This document shows positions 50,288 to 59,125 of a DNA stretch of 64,000 nt, piece after piece. Source of the DNA: Frigoribacterium sp. Leaf186. GTDB lineage: Bacteria; Actinomycetota; Actinomycetes; Actinomycetales; Microbacteriaceae. The position numbers and the translations under genes were made by a program. A model generated the notes under the pieces. The model was not told the origin of the DNA. It saw only the letters and a list, made by a program, of their open reading frames with translations, and did not search any database. Where the stretch lies: NCBI RefSeq assembly GCF_001423905.1, contig NZ_LMPQ01000011.1, forward strand, positions 193,047 to 257,046, written 5' to 3'. Positions within the stretch are counted from its first letter, which is position 1. Each line of letters opens with the position of its first letter.

Positions 50288-51274
50288 ATGAGCACCGACA
50301 TCCTCGAACGTCGTGAGGCCGTGCCGGACGGACGGCCGGGCGGGACGCACGTCCCGCCCGGCACCTCCGGTCGTCCGAGGCGTCGCCGTCGCCCGGACGC
50401 GAGCCAGCTGACCGCCTGGGCCTTCATCGCCCCGGTCGTGACCTACCTGGCGGTGTTCTACGCCTACCCCTTGATCCGCAACGTCGACCTGTCGGTCCGG
50501 GACTACACGGTGCGGTCGTTCATCGACGGCACGGCACCGTTCATCGGGCTCGACAACTTCACCGACGTGGTCACGAGCCCCACCTTCGCGCCGGCGCTGA
50601 CGAACACCCTGCTCTTCACCGGGGTGTCCATCGCTTTCCAGTTCTCGATCGGCATGGCGCTGGCCGTGTTCTTCTTCCAGCGCTTCCCGTTGTCGGCCAC
50701 GCTGCGTGCGCTGTTCCTGGTGCCGTGGCTGCTGCCGCTGATCGTCAGCGCCTCGACCTGGTCGTGGATGCTCAACAGCGAGAGCGGCGTCGTGAACTCG
50801 GTCCTCGAGACCTTCGGCGGCAGCCAGGTCAACTGGCTCACCTCGCCGCAGTGGGCGCTGACCAGCGTGATCGTGGCCAACATCTGGATCGGCATCCCGT
50901 TCAACCTGGTGATCCTCTACAGCGGACTGCAGAACATCTCTGGCGACATCTACGAGGCCGCGTCGCTCGACGGGGCGGGCGCCTGGCAGAAGTTCTGGCG
51001 CATCACCTTCCCCCTGCTGCGCCCGGTGTCGGCCATCACCATCCTGCTCGGCCTGGTCTACACGCTGAAGGTCTTCGACATCATCTGGATCATGACCCGC
51101 GGCGGCCCGGGCGACGCCTCGACCACCTTCGCGATCTGGTCGTACCAGCTGGGCTTCGGGTCCACCCTGCCCGACTTCGGCCCGGCCGCCGCCGTCGGCA
51201 ACCTGCTGATCGTGATGGCCCTCGTCTGCGGATTCGTCTACCTGCGCGTGCAGAGGAAGCAGAACCAGTCATGA
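50288..51274 (+). CDS. CUT1 sugar ABC transporter permease (MalF type)
   Basis: 328 residues, six membrane segments, with a basic Arg/Pro-rich N-terminus (about 1-40) and the EAA loop IYEAASLDGAGAWQKFWRIT near residue 222. GGAAAGGG precedes the ATG. It forms the channel with the permease encoded next; no ATPase is encoded in the module. Confidence 0.93.
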   Translation: MSTDILERREAVPDGRPGGTHVPPGTSGRPRRRRRPDASQLTAWAFIAPVVTYLAVFYAYPLIRNVDLSVRDYTVRSFIDGTAPFIGLDNFTDVVTSPTFAPALTNTLLFTGVSIAFQFSIGMALAVFFFQRFPLSATLRALFLVPWLLPLIVSASTWSWMLNSESGVVNSVLETFGGSQVNWLTSPQWALTSVIVANIWIGIPFNLVILYSGLQNISGDIYEAASLDGAGAWQKFWRITFPLLRPVSAITILLGLVYTLKVFDIIWIMTRGGPGDASTTFAIWSYQLGFGSTLPDFGPAAAVGNLLIVMALVCGFVYLRVQRKQNQS

Positions 51275-52149
51275 CCGTCACCTCCCGAGCGGCGGCACCG
51301 CGATCGGACGTGCGCCGCGCCTCCTCACGTCGTGCCGGCCGGCGCAGCCTGGCCACGACCGTCCTCGGCGTCGTCTTCACGGCGATCATGCTGTTCCCGA
51401 TCTACTGGATGATCAACGTCTCGCTGACGCCGACCGCGCAGATGCGGCAGAGCCCGCCGTCGTGGTTCCCGACGAACCCGACGCTCGACGGCTACGCCGC
51501 CGTCGTCTCGGAGCAGCTGCCCTACCTCGGCACCAGCCTGCTCGTGGGTCTCGGCACGGTCGTCGTGACGATCGCGCTGTCGGCACCGGCCGCCTACTCG
51601 CTCGCCAAGCTGCGCCCCAAGGGCGGAGGCGCGCTGAGCTTCCTCCTGCTGGTCGCGCAGATGATCCCCCAGGTCATCATGGCGATGGGGTTCTACGCGA
51701 TCTACCTCAACCTGGGCATCCTCAACCAGTGGTGGGGGCTCGTCATCGCCGACTCGACGCTCGCGGTGCCGTTCGGCGTGCTGATCTTCACGGCCTTCAT
51801 GGGCGGCATCCCTGACGAGCTGATGAGCGCCGCCAAGCTCGACGGTGCGAGCGCGTGGCGCACCTTCGTCTCGGTGGTGCTGCCGGTCAGTCGCAACTCG
51901 GCCGTCACCGTCGGGTTGTTCGCGTTCTTGTGGGCCTGGTCGGACTTCGTCTTCTCGTCGACGCTGAACAGCGGCGGGTCGGCGCAGACCATCACCCTCG
52001 GCATCTACCGCTACATCGGCAACAACAACCAGGAGTGGAACTCGATCATGGCGACCGCCGTCGTCGCGTCCATCCCCGCCACCGTCCTGCTCGTGGTCGC
52101 CCAGCGCTACGTGGCCGCCGGCGTCACCGCCGGTGCGGTCAAGGACTGA
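51271..52149 (+). CDS. CUT1 sugar ABC transporter permease (MalG type)
   Basis: 292 residues, six membrane segments and an EAA loop (ELMSAAKLDGASAWRTFVSV near residue 188); the protein ends in GVTAGAVKD. Its ATG overlaps the stop of the MalF-type gene. Standard second subunit of the heterodimeric permease. Confidence 0.93.
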   Translation: MTVTSRAAAPRSDVRRASSRRAGRRSLATTVLGVVFTAIMLFPIYWMINVSLTPTAQMRQSPPSWFPTNPTLDGYAAVVSEQLPYLGTSLLVGLGTVVVTIALSAPAAYSLAKLRPKGGGALSFLLLVAQMIPQVIMAMGFYAIYLNLGILNQWWGLVIADSTLAVPFGVLIFTAFMGGIPDELMSAAKLDGASAWRTFVSVVLPVSRNSAVTVGLFAFLWAWSDFVFSSTLNSGGSAQTITLGIYRYIGNNNQEWNSIMATAVVASIPATVLLVVAQRYVAAGVTAGAVKD

Positions 52150-52155
52150 CCCGAC

Positions 52156-54114
52156 ATGACCACCACCCGACCCACGAGGAGCACGCCCGTGACCACCACC
52201 CACCCCTCGACGACGGCGTTCGCCGGGCCCGTCTCGCCCAGCCGGTCCGCCCTCACGCCGCTCGACGCCTCCGAGATCCGCCTCACCGGTGGCTACTGGG
52301 GTCAGAAGCAGCGCCTGAACGCCGACGTCGTGCTACGGCACTGCGAGGACTGGATGGAGCGCATCGGCTGGACCGGCAACTTCGACCGGGCCGCCTCGCA
52401 CGAGACCGGTTGGGAGCACGCGGGCATCGAGTTCGTCGACAGCGAGGTCTACAAGCTGCTCGAGGGCATGGCCTGGGAGCTCGGCCGGTCGCACGACGAC
52501 GACCTGGCCGCGCGCTACGACCGGCTGGCGTACCGCGTCGCCTCGGCACAGGAGGACGACGGCTACCTCCACACCAGCTTCGGGCGGCCCTGGCAACGTG
52601 CCCGGTACTCCGACCTCGAGTGGGGTCACGAGCTCTACTGCTTCGGCCACCTGATCCAGGCCGCCGTGGCCGCGGCCCGGACGGGCGTCGAGGGTCCGCT
52701 CGTCGACGTCGCGCGCCGGCTCGCCGACCACCTGTGGGAGGCCTTCGGGCCGGAGGGGCGGGTGGCGGTCTGCGGACACCCCGAGATCGAGGTCGCCCTG
52801 GTCGAGCTCGGCCGCGCCCTGGACGAACCCCGGTACGTCGAGCTCGCCCGTCTGTTCGTCGAGCGCCGCGGCCACGGTCTGCTCGCGCCGATCGAGTACG
52901 GGCAGGAGTACTTCCAGGACGACGTGCCGGTGCGCGAGGCCGAGGTGCTGCGCGGGCACGCCGTGCGAGCGCTCTACCTGGCGGCCGGTGCCCTCGACGT
53001 CGCCGTCGAGACCGGTGACGACGAGCTCGCCGACGCCGTCCGCCGTCAGTGGGAGGCGACCGTCGCCCGGCGCACGTACGTCACGGGTGGCATGGGGTCG
53101 CACCACCAGGACGAGGCGTTCGGTGCCGACTTCGAGCTGCCGCCCGACCGGGCCTACTCCGAGACGTGCGCCGGCATCGCGTCGAACATGGTGTCGTGGC
53201 GGTTGCTGCTGCAGGACGGCGATCCCCGGTACGCCGACCTGATCGAGCGGACGCTGCTCAACACCGTGATGGCCTCGCCCCGTGAGGACGGTCGGGCCTT
53301 CTTTTACACGAACACGCTGCACCAGCGCACCGACGGCGTCGCCCCCGACGAGGACGAGCTGAACGCCCGGGCCCTGTCGAGCCTGCGGGCGCCGTGGTTC
53401 GAGGTGTCGTGCTGCCCGACGAACGTGGCCCGCACGCTGGCGAGCGTCGAGCTGAGCTTCGCCACGACCACGGCGGACGGCCTGCAGCTGCACCAGTACG
53501 GCGACTACGACGTCGACACGGCCCTGGCCGACGGCACGCCCGTCGCGGTCTCGGTCCGCAGCGGCTACCCGTACGACGGCGACGTCACCGTCACCTGGCG
53601 TGAGGACGCCGGGCGCGAGGTCGGGCTCGACCTGCGCATCCCGTCGTGGGCGGGGTCCGCCGCGGTCGGTGGCCCCGGTGAGGCGCCGTCGACCCGGGTG
53701 GGGCGCGTGACGACGGTCCGGCGTTCGTTCCGCGCCGGTGACGTCGTCACGGTCCGGTTCCCCGTCGAGGCCCGCTGGGTGACGCCGGACGCCCGCATCG
53801 ACGCCGTGCGCGGACAGGTCGCCGTGCAGCGGGGACCGCTCGTGATGGCCCTCGAATCGACCGACCTGCCCGAGGGCGACGTCAACGACGTGGTCGTCGA
53901 CACGTCGGTCGAGCCCGTCACCACGGCTCAGGGGGTCACCGTCGAGGTGTCGCGACTGACCGACGACGGCGACGACTGGCCGTACGGCCGGTCGCACGAC
54001 TCGAGTCGGGCGCTCGGCCCCGTCGACCTCGTGCCCTACGCCACCTGGGCGAACCGCGGGCCCTCGACGATGCGCGTCTGGCTGCCGGTCGCCGGGGAGG
54101 CGCGGCGAGGTTGA
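52156..54114 (+). CDS. Beta-L-arabinofuranosidase, GH127 (DUF1680 family)
   Basis: 652 residues, the usual length of the HypBA1 family: an (alpha/alpha)6 barrel followed by beta-sandwich domains. The zinc-site residues known from HypBA1 are all visible: Glu336 and Cys338 in SETCAGIAS, and the Cys-Cys pair 419-420 in FEVSCCPTN, the first of which would be the cysteine nucleophile. It cleaves beta-linked L-arabinofuranose from short saccharides. No signal peptide is present, so it is probably cytoplasmic and acts on sugars imported by the permeases upstream. ATG 52156 is seven bases after the permease stop; GTG 52190 is an alternative. Confidence 0.93.
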   Translation: MTTTRPTRSTPVTTTHPSTTAFAGPVSPSRSALTPLDASEIRLTGGYWGQKQRLNADVVLRHCEDWMERIGWTGNFDRAASHETGWEHAGIEFVDSEVYKLLEGMAWELGRSHDDDLAARYDRLAYRVASAQEDDGYLHTSFGRPWQRARYSDLEWGHELYCFGHLIQAAVAAARTGVEGPLVDVARRLADHLWEAFGPEGRVAVCGHPEIEVALVELGRALDEPRYVELARLFVERRGHGLLAPIEYGQEYFQDDVPVREAEVLRGHAVRALYLAAGALDVAVETGDDELADAVRRQWEATVARRTYVTGGMGSHHQDEAFGADFELPPDRAYSETCAGIASNMVSWRLLLQDGDPRYADLIERTLLNTVMASPREDGRAFFYTNTLHQRTDGVAPDEDELNARALSSLRAPWFEVSCCPTNVARTLASVELSFATTTADGLQLHQYGDYDVDTALADGTPVAVSVRSGYPYDGDVTVTWREDAGREVGLDLRIPSWAGSAAVGGPGEAPSTRVGRVTTVRRSFRAGDVVTVRFPVEARWVTPDARIDAVRGQVAVQRGPLVMALESTDLPEGDVNDVVVDTSVEPVTTAQGVTVEVSRLTDDGDDWPYGRSHDSSRALGPVDLVPYATWANRGPSTMRVWLPVAGEARRG

Positions 54115-54182
54115 GGGCGAGAGGTCGCGACGACGTCGCGACCGGTGGTGAGAGGTCCCCGGGCTCCTGAGAAGGCCCGGTC

Positions 54183-54206
54183 GCCCGGCGGCTCTTCCCG
54201 TCGGGC
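54183..54206 (+). terminator. Hairpin between convergent GH127 and metalloprotease genes
   Basis: GCCCGGCGG (54183-54191) pairs with CCGTCGGGC (54198-54206) through eight Watson-Crick pairs and one G-T, with a CTCTTC loop. A second palindrome, GGTCGCGACG/CGTCGCGACC (54123-54143), lies just after the GH127 stop. Together they probably end both convergent genes. Confidence 0.6.
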
Positions 54207-54316
54207 CGGGTGGTGGGTCGTGGTCCGGTACCGCGACCCACCGCTCGTCGTGCCAGGTGCCGGGTGCTCGGCGCCTGGCGCCTGCCGCGAGACGCGGGGA
54301 GGCGCGGCGCGGCGCC

Positions 54317-56290
54317 TCAGCGGACGACGACGATCATCCGCTTCGACACGCTGGCGGACAGCGTGTCCGTCCCGGCGTACGAGGCCGTCAGGGCGTAGAC
54401 GCCTCCCCGGGTGAACGAGGCGACCGGGACCGTCACGCGGCCCCCGCCCGTGCTGGTGAGCTCGGTCGTGCCGAGCACCTTGCCGCCGGCCGAGACGGTG
54501 ACGACACCGCCGGGGTTCGTCACGCCCGGCACGGCGACCGTGACGGTCACGTTCGCCGCGGCGTTGCGCTTGACCGGGGCCGTGCCCGTCGAGAGCGCAC
54601 TCGACGACGACGCCTTGTCGACGGTGACGGCGACCGCCGCCGAGTCCGAGGCACCCTGTGCGGCCGTGTCGGGAACGAAGGAGGCGCGGAGCGAGTGGGC
54701 GCCGACCCTGGTCGTCGCCGGCAGGGTCACCGCGGAGCGCCCGTCGGTACCGACCCGTGCGGAGCCGACCGTGCTCGTGCCGTCGCGGAGCGTGACGGTG
54801 CCGACCGGCGCGGACCCGTCGGCCGTGACGACCCGCGTGGTGGCGGTGATGCGCGTCGTCGAGCCGTAGGCCTGGCGCGTGCGGTCGACGGTGAGCGTGC
54901 TCGTCGTGGCGACGGCGGTCGCCGGGGCGGCGACGGGTCTCTGCTTGGCGGCGCCGGCGAGGGTGACGTCGAGCACCGCGCCTCCGGAGGGCGTCATCGA
55001 CCGCACCGACACGGTGAAGCCGCCGTTCGCGCTCGTGAACGATTCGCCCGCGTCGAGGTGCGTGTCGCGACGGCTGGGGTCGGCCTTCGCGTCGAGGCCG
55101 ACGGCGAGGGCGACGGTCGAGGTGACGGTGCCCGAGAAGGTGAGCGACCGCAGCACGCGCACGCTGCCGGTCGTCTTGTCGCTCGTGAGCGCGCAGCGGG
55201 TGTAGCCCGGGGCGACGAGCGCGCACGACGACGACCGGCCGGCGAACTCGGCGCTGGTGGCGTCCTGGCCGGTGGCGGTGCGGTACTCGAGGTAGTAGTC
55301 CTGCCCGCTGATCGGGTCGACGACCTTGACGGCCCGGCCCGTCGCGGCGCCGTCGAGCGAACCGACGACGACCTGGCGCTCGGTGCCCGCTCCGCTGAGG
55401 GTCGTCACGTCGCTCAGGTAGCCCGCCCGCACCCGCTGCACCGACGAGAGGTGGGGCCGGGCCGACGAGACCGAGTAGCCCATGATGTCGAGGAAGTCGC
55501 CGTACTCGAGCACGGGGCAGGCGGCCGGGGTGTCGGTCGACGTGGCGTAGCGGTAGTCGTCGGCGGCCCCGTCGAACGAGGTCGTGCTGCGGCACATGCC
55601 GGCCCCGGCGTGGCCGAAGCCGAGGTTGTGGCCGAACTCGTGCAGCAGCACGGGGACGCCGAGCGCGGTGCCCGTGCCGTACGAGCTGAAGATCTCGCCC
55701 CCGTCGCCGCCGACCGTGCCGAACGCGGTCGTGCCGCAGGTCTCGCGGGTCAGGACGAGCAGGTGCTCGTTCGTGCCGGCCCAGGCGTACCGGGCGAACC
55801 GGCCGCCGAAGGCCGAGGTGTGCACCGTGTTGAGCACCGTCGAGGGGTTGCACGAGGCCTGGTCGAGGGGGCGCGTCTCGATGCCGCCGAGCGTCACGTC
55901 GACGGTGTGGCCGGACTCCTCCCACCAGTAGTCGTGCAGCTGGGCGACCGCGGTGCGGATCGAGGCCTCGTCGGGGGGCGTGGCGGAGTCGTCCGAGGTC
56001 GTGGCGGTCACGGTGGCGACGCTCACGTAGACCGGGTGCGTCGTCACGGTCGAGGCGCGCGAGACCTCGTCGTCGGTCTGCGCCTTCATCAACGGCGACG
56101 CGGGCACCTCGACCATGTCGTCCGAGAGGTCGGCCGTCACGCCTGCGGGCGAGGCGGCCGCCGTCACCACGGGAGGCGCCTCGTCGGTCGGCGAGGACGC
56201 GGCCTGGGCCGGGGCGGTCGCGAGGGCGGTGAGCAGCAGGGCCGCCGCGGCGGTGGTCGCCGCGAGGCGGCGGATCGGGGACGAGGGCAT
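54317..56290 (-). CDS. Secreted zinc metalloprotease with Ig-like repeats
   Basis: 657 residues. A signal peptide (about 1-30) and a propeptide-like stretch precede a metzincin-type catalytic domain: LLHEFGHNLGFGHAG supplies the zinc HExxHxxGxxH motif and DIMGYS the Met-turn. After a beta-rich region (about 270-460) come two Ig-like Big_3_5-type repeats (about 480-570 and 570-657; VTVDRTRQAYGSTTRITA and VTVDKASSSSALSTG start them). ATG 56290 is chosen because it starts the signal peptide and has GGAG seven bases upstream. The leader of this gene carries three related stem-loops. Target and role are unknown. Confidence 0.9.
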   Translation of the reverse strand: MPSSPIRRLAATTAAAALLLTALATAPAQAASSPTDEAPPVVTAAASPAGVTADLSDDMVEVPASPLMKAQTDDEVSRASTVTTHPVYVSVATVTATTSDDSATPPDEASIRTAVAQLHDYWWEESGHTVDVTLGGIETRPLDQASCNPSTVLNTVHTSAFGGRFARYAWAGTNEHLLVLTRETCGTTAFGTVGGDGGEIFSSYGTGTALGVPVLLHEFGHNLGFGHAGAGMCRSTTSFDGAADDYRYATSTDTPAACPVLEYGDFLDIMGYSVSSARPHLSSVQRVRAGYLSDVTTLSGAGTERQVVVGSLDGAATGRAVKVVDPISGQDYYLEYRTATGQDATSAEFAGRSSSCALVAPGYTRCALTSDKTTGSVRVLRSLTFSGTVTSTVALAVGLDAKADPSRRDTHLDAGESFTSANGGFTVSVRSMTPSGGAVLDVTLAGAAKQRPVAAPATAVATTSTLTVDRTRQAYGSTTRITATTRVVTADGSAPVGTVTLRDGTSTVGSARVGTDGRSAVTLPATTRVGAHSLRASFVPDTAAQGASDSAAVAVTVDKASSSSALSTGTAPVKRNAAANVTVTVAVPGVTNPGGVVTVSAGGKVLGTTELTSTGGGRVTVPVASFTRGGVYALTASYAGTDTLSASVSKRMIVVVR

Positions 56291-56341
56291 GGAGGGACTC
56301 CGGGGCTGTCTCGGCGCGCGGGTCGTCACCGAGGGTGGTGC

Positions 56342-56448
56342 CCTCCGGCGGACGTCGGGGAACGCCGGAGGTCCTGCCGCCTCGACGGACGTCGGGGAAC
56401 GCCGAGGCGGCAGGGAGTCCTCCGGCGGACGTCGGGGAACGCCGGAGG
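56342..56448 (-). repeat. Three tandem stem-loops with a conserved loop in the metalloprotease leader
   Basis: The 18-base unit GGACGTCGGGGAACGCCG occurs three times on the plus strand (56350-56367, 56387-56404, 56427-56444), about 38 bases apart. Each is enclosed by an inverted repeat: CCTCCGGCG/CGCCGGAGG in copies 1 and 3, and a different 11-bp stem CTGCCGCCTCG/CGAGGCGGCAG in copy 2. Stems differ while pairing and loop are kept. The array starts 52 bases upstream of the metalloprotease ATG. Confidence 0.8.
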
Positions 56449-56681
56449 GATGACGGCAGCGAGCCGTCGACGGGGGTTCATGCCCGTGCATAGAACACAA
56501 CCACCGTCGTGCGCGGTCTCGAACCCCCCGTCCGAGTCCCGGGGCACCCCCAGAACAGGAGCGTTCGGAATCTCGGCCGCCGCGCCTCCCCTGTCTGGGT
56601 GTCAGCCCTGACCGGCGGGGTGCCGGGGTATATCGTCCGGGTGTCGTTCGACCCCGTTCCACCCTCGAGAAGGAGAACACC
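56449..56681 (+). other. Remainder of the divergent metalloprotease/padR intergenic region
   Basis: Together with the stem-loop array this makes a 391-base gap without genes. It contains an imperfect inverted repeat (CGGGGGTTC at 56471-56479 with GAACCCCCCG at 56521-56530) and a possible -10 box, TATATC at 56629-56634, for the padR gene. No tRNA or coding frame is convincing. Confidence 0.4.
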
Positions 56682-57224
56682 ATGAACAACACGTCATCCG
56701 CCGGAACCTTCGGCATGGGCACCGGCCTCGACGGCATGTGGCAGGCCATGGAGCAGCTGCGCTCGACCTTCGACCGACGCGAGGGCACCCGGGCGCCCCG
56801 GGGCGAAGTGCGCGCAGCGATCCTCGCACTGCTGGCCGAGCGACCGATGCACGGCTACCAGGTCATCCGCGAGATCGAGGACCGCAGCGGCGGCGACTGG
56901 AAGCCCAGCGCCGGCTCGGTCTACCCGACCTTGCAGCTGCTCAGCGACGAGGGCCTCGTCGCCGCCGAAGAGACCGACGGTCGCAAGGTGTACTCGCTCA
57001 CCGAGGCCGGTCGCGCCGTCGCGGGCGCCGACGACTCGGCACCGTTCCGTGCTGCCGGTCCGTCGTCGGGCGACCGCTACACGGCGCTGCCCAAGGCGGG
57101 CGTCGACCTCGCCCGCGCCACCGCCCAGGTCGGACGCTCCGGTTCGCCCGAGCAGGTGGACGAGGCCGTGGCGGTGCTCGACGACGCCCGTCGTCGCATC
57201 TACTCGATCCTCGCCCGAGACTGA
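56682..57224 (+). CDS. PadR-family transcriptional regulator
   Basis: 180 residues. The winged HTH is clear (ILALLAERPMHGYQVIREIE, SAGSVYPTLQLLSDEGLV, GRKVYSLTEAGR), preceded by about 40 residues rich in Gly/Met and followed by a helical dimerisation part. GAAGGAGAAC precedes the ATG. It is likely autoregulatory and controls the UbiB-like gene five bases downstream. The effector is unknown. Confidence 0.92.
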   Translation: MNNTSSAGTFGMGTGLDGMWQAMEQLRSTFDRREGTRAPRGEVRAAILALLAERPMHGYQVIREIEDRSGGDWKPSAGSVYPTLQLLSDEGLVAAEETDGRKVYSLTEAGRAVAGADDSAPFRAAGPSSGDRYTALPKAGVDLARATAQVGRSGSPEQVDEAVAVLDDARRRIYSILARD

Positions 57225-57229
57225 CGCGG

Positions 57230-58942
57230 GTGTCGTCCGCCGGACACGATCCGTCCCGTCCCGCCTTCCAGGACGCCGCGGGTCGCGCCCGATACCGCCG
57301 CATCCTCCGCTTCGCGTCGCGCCACCTGGCCGTCACCTGGTGGTTCGAACTCGTGCTGCCGCGCTTCGGCCTGAGACGGCTGGCCGAACGGACGAGGGCG
57401 CGGCGCATGCGTCGGTTCGCCCGGGGGTTCCACGCGCTCGCCCTCGACCTCGGCGGCCTGATGATCAAGGTCGGCCAGTACCTGTCGTCGCGCCTCGACG
57501 TGCTGCCGCCCGAGATCACGAAAGAACTCGAGGGCCTGCAGGACGAGGTCACCCCGGTGCCGTTCGAGGGCATCCGCGCGCTCGCCGAGGCCGAGCTCGG
57601 GCGACCCCTCGACCGGGTGTTCACCACGGTGGCCCCGTCGCCCATCGCCGCCGCCTCGCTCGGTCAGGCGCACCGGGCGACGCTCGGCCCCGCCGACTCG
57701 GCCGACACCGGGCTGGACGCCGTCGTGCTCAAGGTGCAGCGGCCCGGCATCGACGCGATCGTCGACGTCGACCTCGCGGCCCTGCGCCGCGTAGGCGGCT
57801 GGCTCAGCCACGTCCGGCTCGTGTCCGATCGGGTCGACGCCCCCTCGCTCGTCGAGGAGTTCGCCCGCACCAGCCTGGAAGAGATCGACTACCTCAACGA
57901 GGCGGCCAACTCGGCCCGGTTCGCGGCCGACTTCGCCGGCGACGACCGGGTGAGCGTGCCCGAGGTCGTCTGGGAGCGCACCACGCGACGGGTCCTCGTG
58001 CTGGACGACGTCTCGGCGATCAAGATCACCGACGTCGAGGCGTTGGCCGCGGCGGGCATCGACCCGGCCGACGTCGCGCCGGTCTTCGCCGAGGTGATGT
58101 TCGACCAGCTCTTCACCCACGGGTTCTTCCACGCCGACCCGCACCCCGGCAACATCTTCGTGACCCCGGTGCCCGACGCGGTCGACGGTGCCCGGCCGTG
58201 GAAGCTCACCTTCATCGACTTCGGCATGATGGGCGAGGTGCCGACGGGCACCCGCACCGGGCTCCGCAAGCTGCTCATCGCGGCGGCGTCACGCGACGGC
58301 TCGGGCATGGTCACCGCCATGCGCGACCTCGGCGTCCTGCTGCCGAGTGCCGACACCGTGGGGCTCGAGCGAGCCGTCAGCGCGACCTTCGCCCGGTTCG
58401 GCGGCATGGGCTTCGCCGAGCTGCGTGAGGTCGACCCCCGTGAGTACCGCGAGTTCGCCGGCCAGTTCGGCGACCTGATCCGGTCGTTGCCGTTCCAGCT
58501 GCCCGAGGACTTCCTGCTCGTCCTGCGGGCCATGACGCTCACGTCGGGCGTCGCGAGCGCGCTCGACCCGAGCTTCAACCTCTGGGACTCGGTCGAGCCG
58601 TACGCGGCACAGCTGATCCGTGACGAGCGGGGCAACGCGGTGCAGGACGTCGCACGGCGCGCCCTCGACGCCGCCTCCGTCGCCGCGCGACTGCCCGGCC
58701 GCCTCGACGGTCTGGTCGACCGCCTGCAGGACGGGTCGCTCGAGGTGGGCAGCCCGCGCATCGAGCGCCAGCTCGGACGCATCGAGCGGGTGGCGCGGCG
58801 GGTCGTCTCGGCCGTGCTCTTCGGGGCGCTGCTCGTCGCCGGGGCCGTTCTCCGCAGCGGCGACGACGTGCTCGGCACGGTGCTCATGGTCACCTCGGCG
58901 GTGCCGTTGCTGCACGCCCTGTTGGCCGGCCGCGGGCGCTGA
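57230..58942 (+). CDS. UbiB/ABC1-family atypical kinase-like protein
   Basis: 570 residues. The family's hallmark motifs are present: GGLMIKVGQYLSSR (KxGQ), SPIAAASLGQAHRA (Ala-rich nucleotide loop), VVLKVQRPGI, HADPHPGNIF and FIDFGMMG. Two C-terminal hydrophobic segments (about 525-565) could anchor it in the membrane. Such proteins are ATPases or kinases linked to isoprenoid-lipid and quinone metabolism; the substrate here is unknown. GTG 57230 lies five bases after the padR stop without a clear ribosome-binding site, so translation is probably coupled. Confidence 0.9.
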   Translation: MSSAGHDPSRPAFQDAAGRARYRRILRFASRHLAVTWWFELVLPRFGLRRLAERTRARRMRRFARGFHALALDLGGLMIKVGQYLSSRLDVLPPEITKELEGLQDEVTPVPFEGIRALAEAELGRPLDRVFTTVAPSPIAAASLGQAHRATLGPADSADTGLDAVVLKVQRPGIDAIVDVDLAALRRVGGWLSHVRLVSDRVDAPSLVEEFARTSLEEIDYLNEAANSARFAADFAGDDRVSVPEVVWERTTRRVLVLDDVSAIKITDVEALAAAGIDPADVAPVFAEVMFDQLFTHGFFHADPHPGNIFVTPVPDAVDGARPWKLTFIDFGMMGEVPTGTRTGLRKLLIAAASRDGSGMVTAMRDLGVLLPSADTVGLERAVSATFARFGGMGFAELREVDPREYREFAGQFGDLIRSLPFQLPEDFLLVLRAMTLTSGVASALDPSFNLWDSVEPYAAQLIRDERGNAVQDVARRALDAASVAARLPGRLDGLVDRLQDGSLEVGSPRIERQLGRIERVARRVVSAVLFGALLVAGAVLRSGDDVLGTVLMVTSAVPLLHALLAGRGR

Positions 58943-58971
58943 CGACCCGGGCCGGGGCCCGAAAGGGGTAC

Positions 58972-59014
58972 AGGGGGTTCCCCCTCACTGGGGACACCCG
59001 GGCCCTTACCCGGG
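58972..59014 (+). terminator. Paired hairpins upstream of the TasA-like gene
   Basis: AGGGGG/CCCCCT (58972-58985) and CCCGGG/CCCGGG (58997-59014, loop CCCTTA) are two stem-loops in the 183-base gap after the UbiB-like gene. They could end that transcript or structure the leader of the next. No U-tract is seen. Confidence 0.4.
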
Positions 59015-59125
59015 GGACGATTCGTGGGTACTTTCGGCTCATCGGCACCGTGCCGACACGTCGCGCGCCCCCTCCCGACCCGCACCACGGGGGCCCGACG
59101 CACCCCACCCGAAGGACTCCCCGAC

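Noticed and set aside
56449..56681. Possible tRNA suggested by GGGGTTC...GAACCCC stretches
   Set aside because: No cloverleaf can be drawn with a proper anticodon arm and acceptor stem; the pairing is a simple imperfect inverted repeat.
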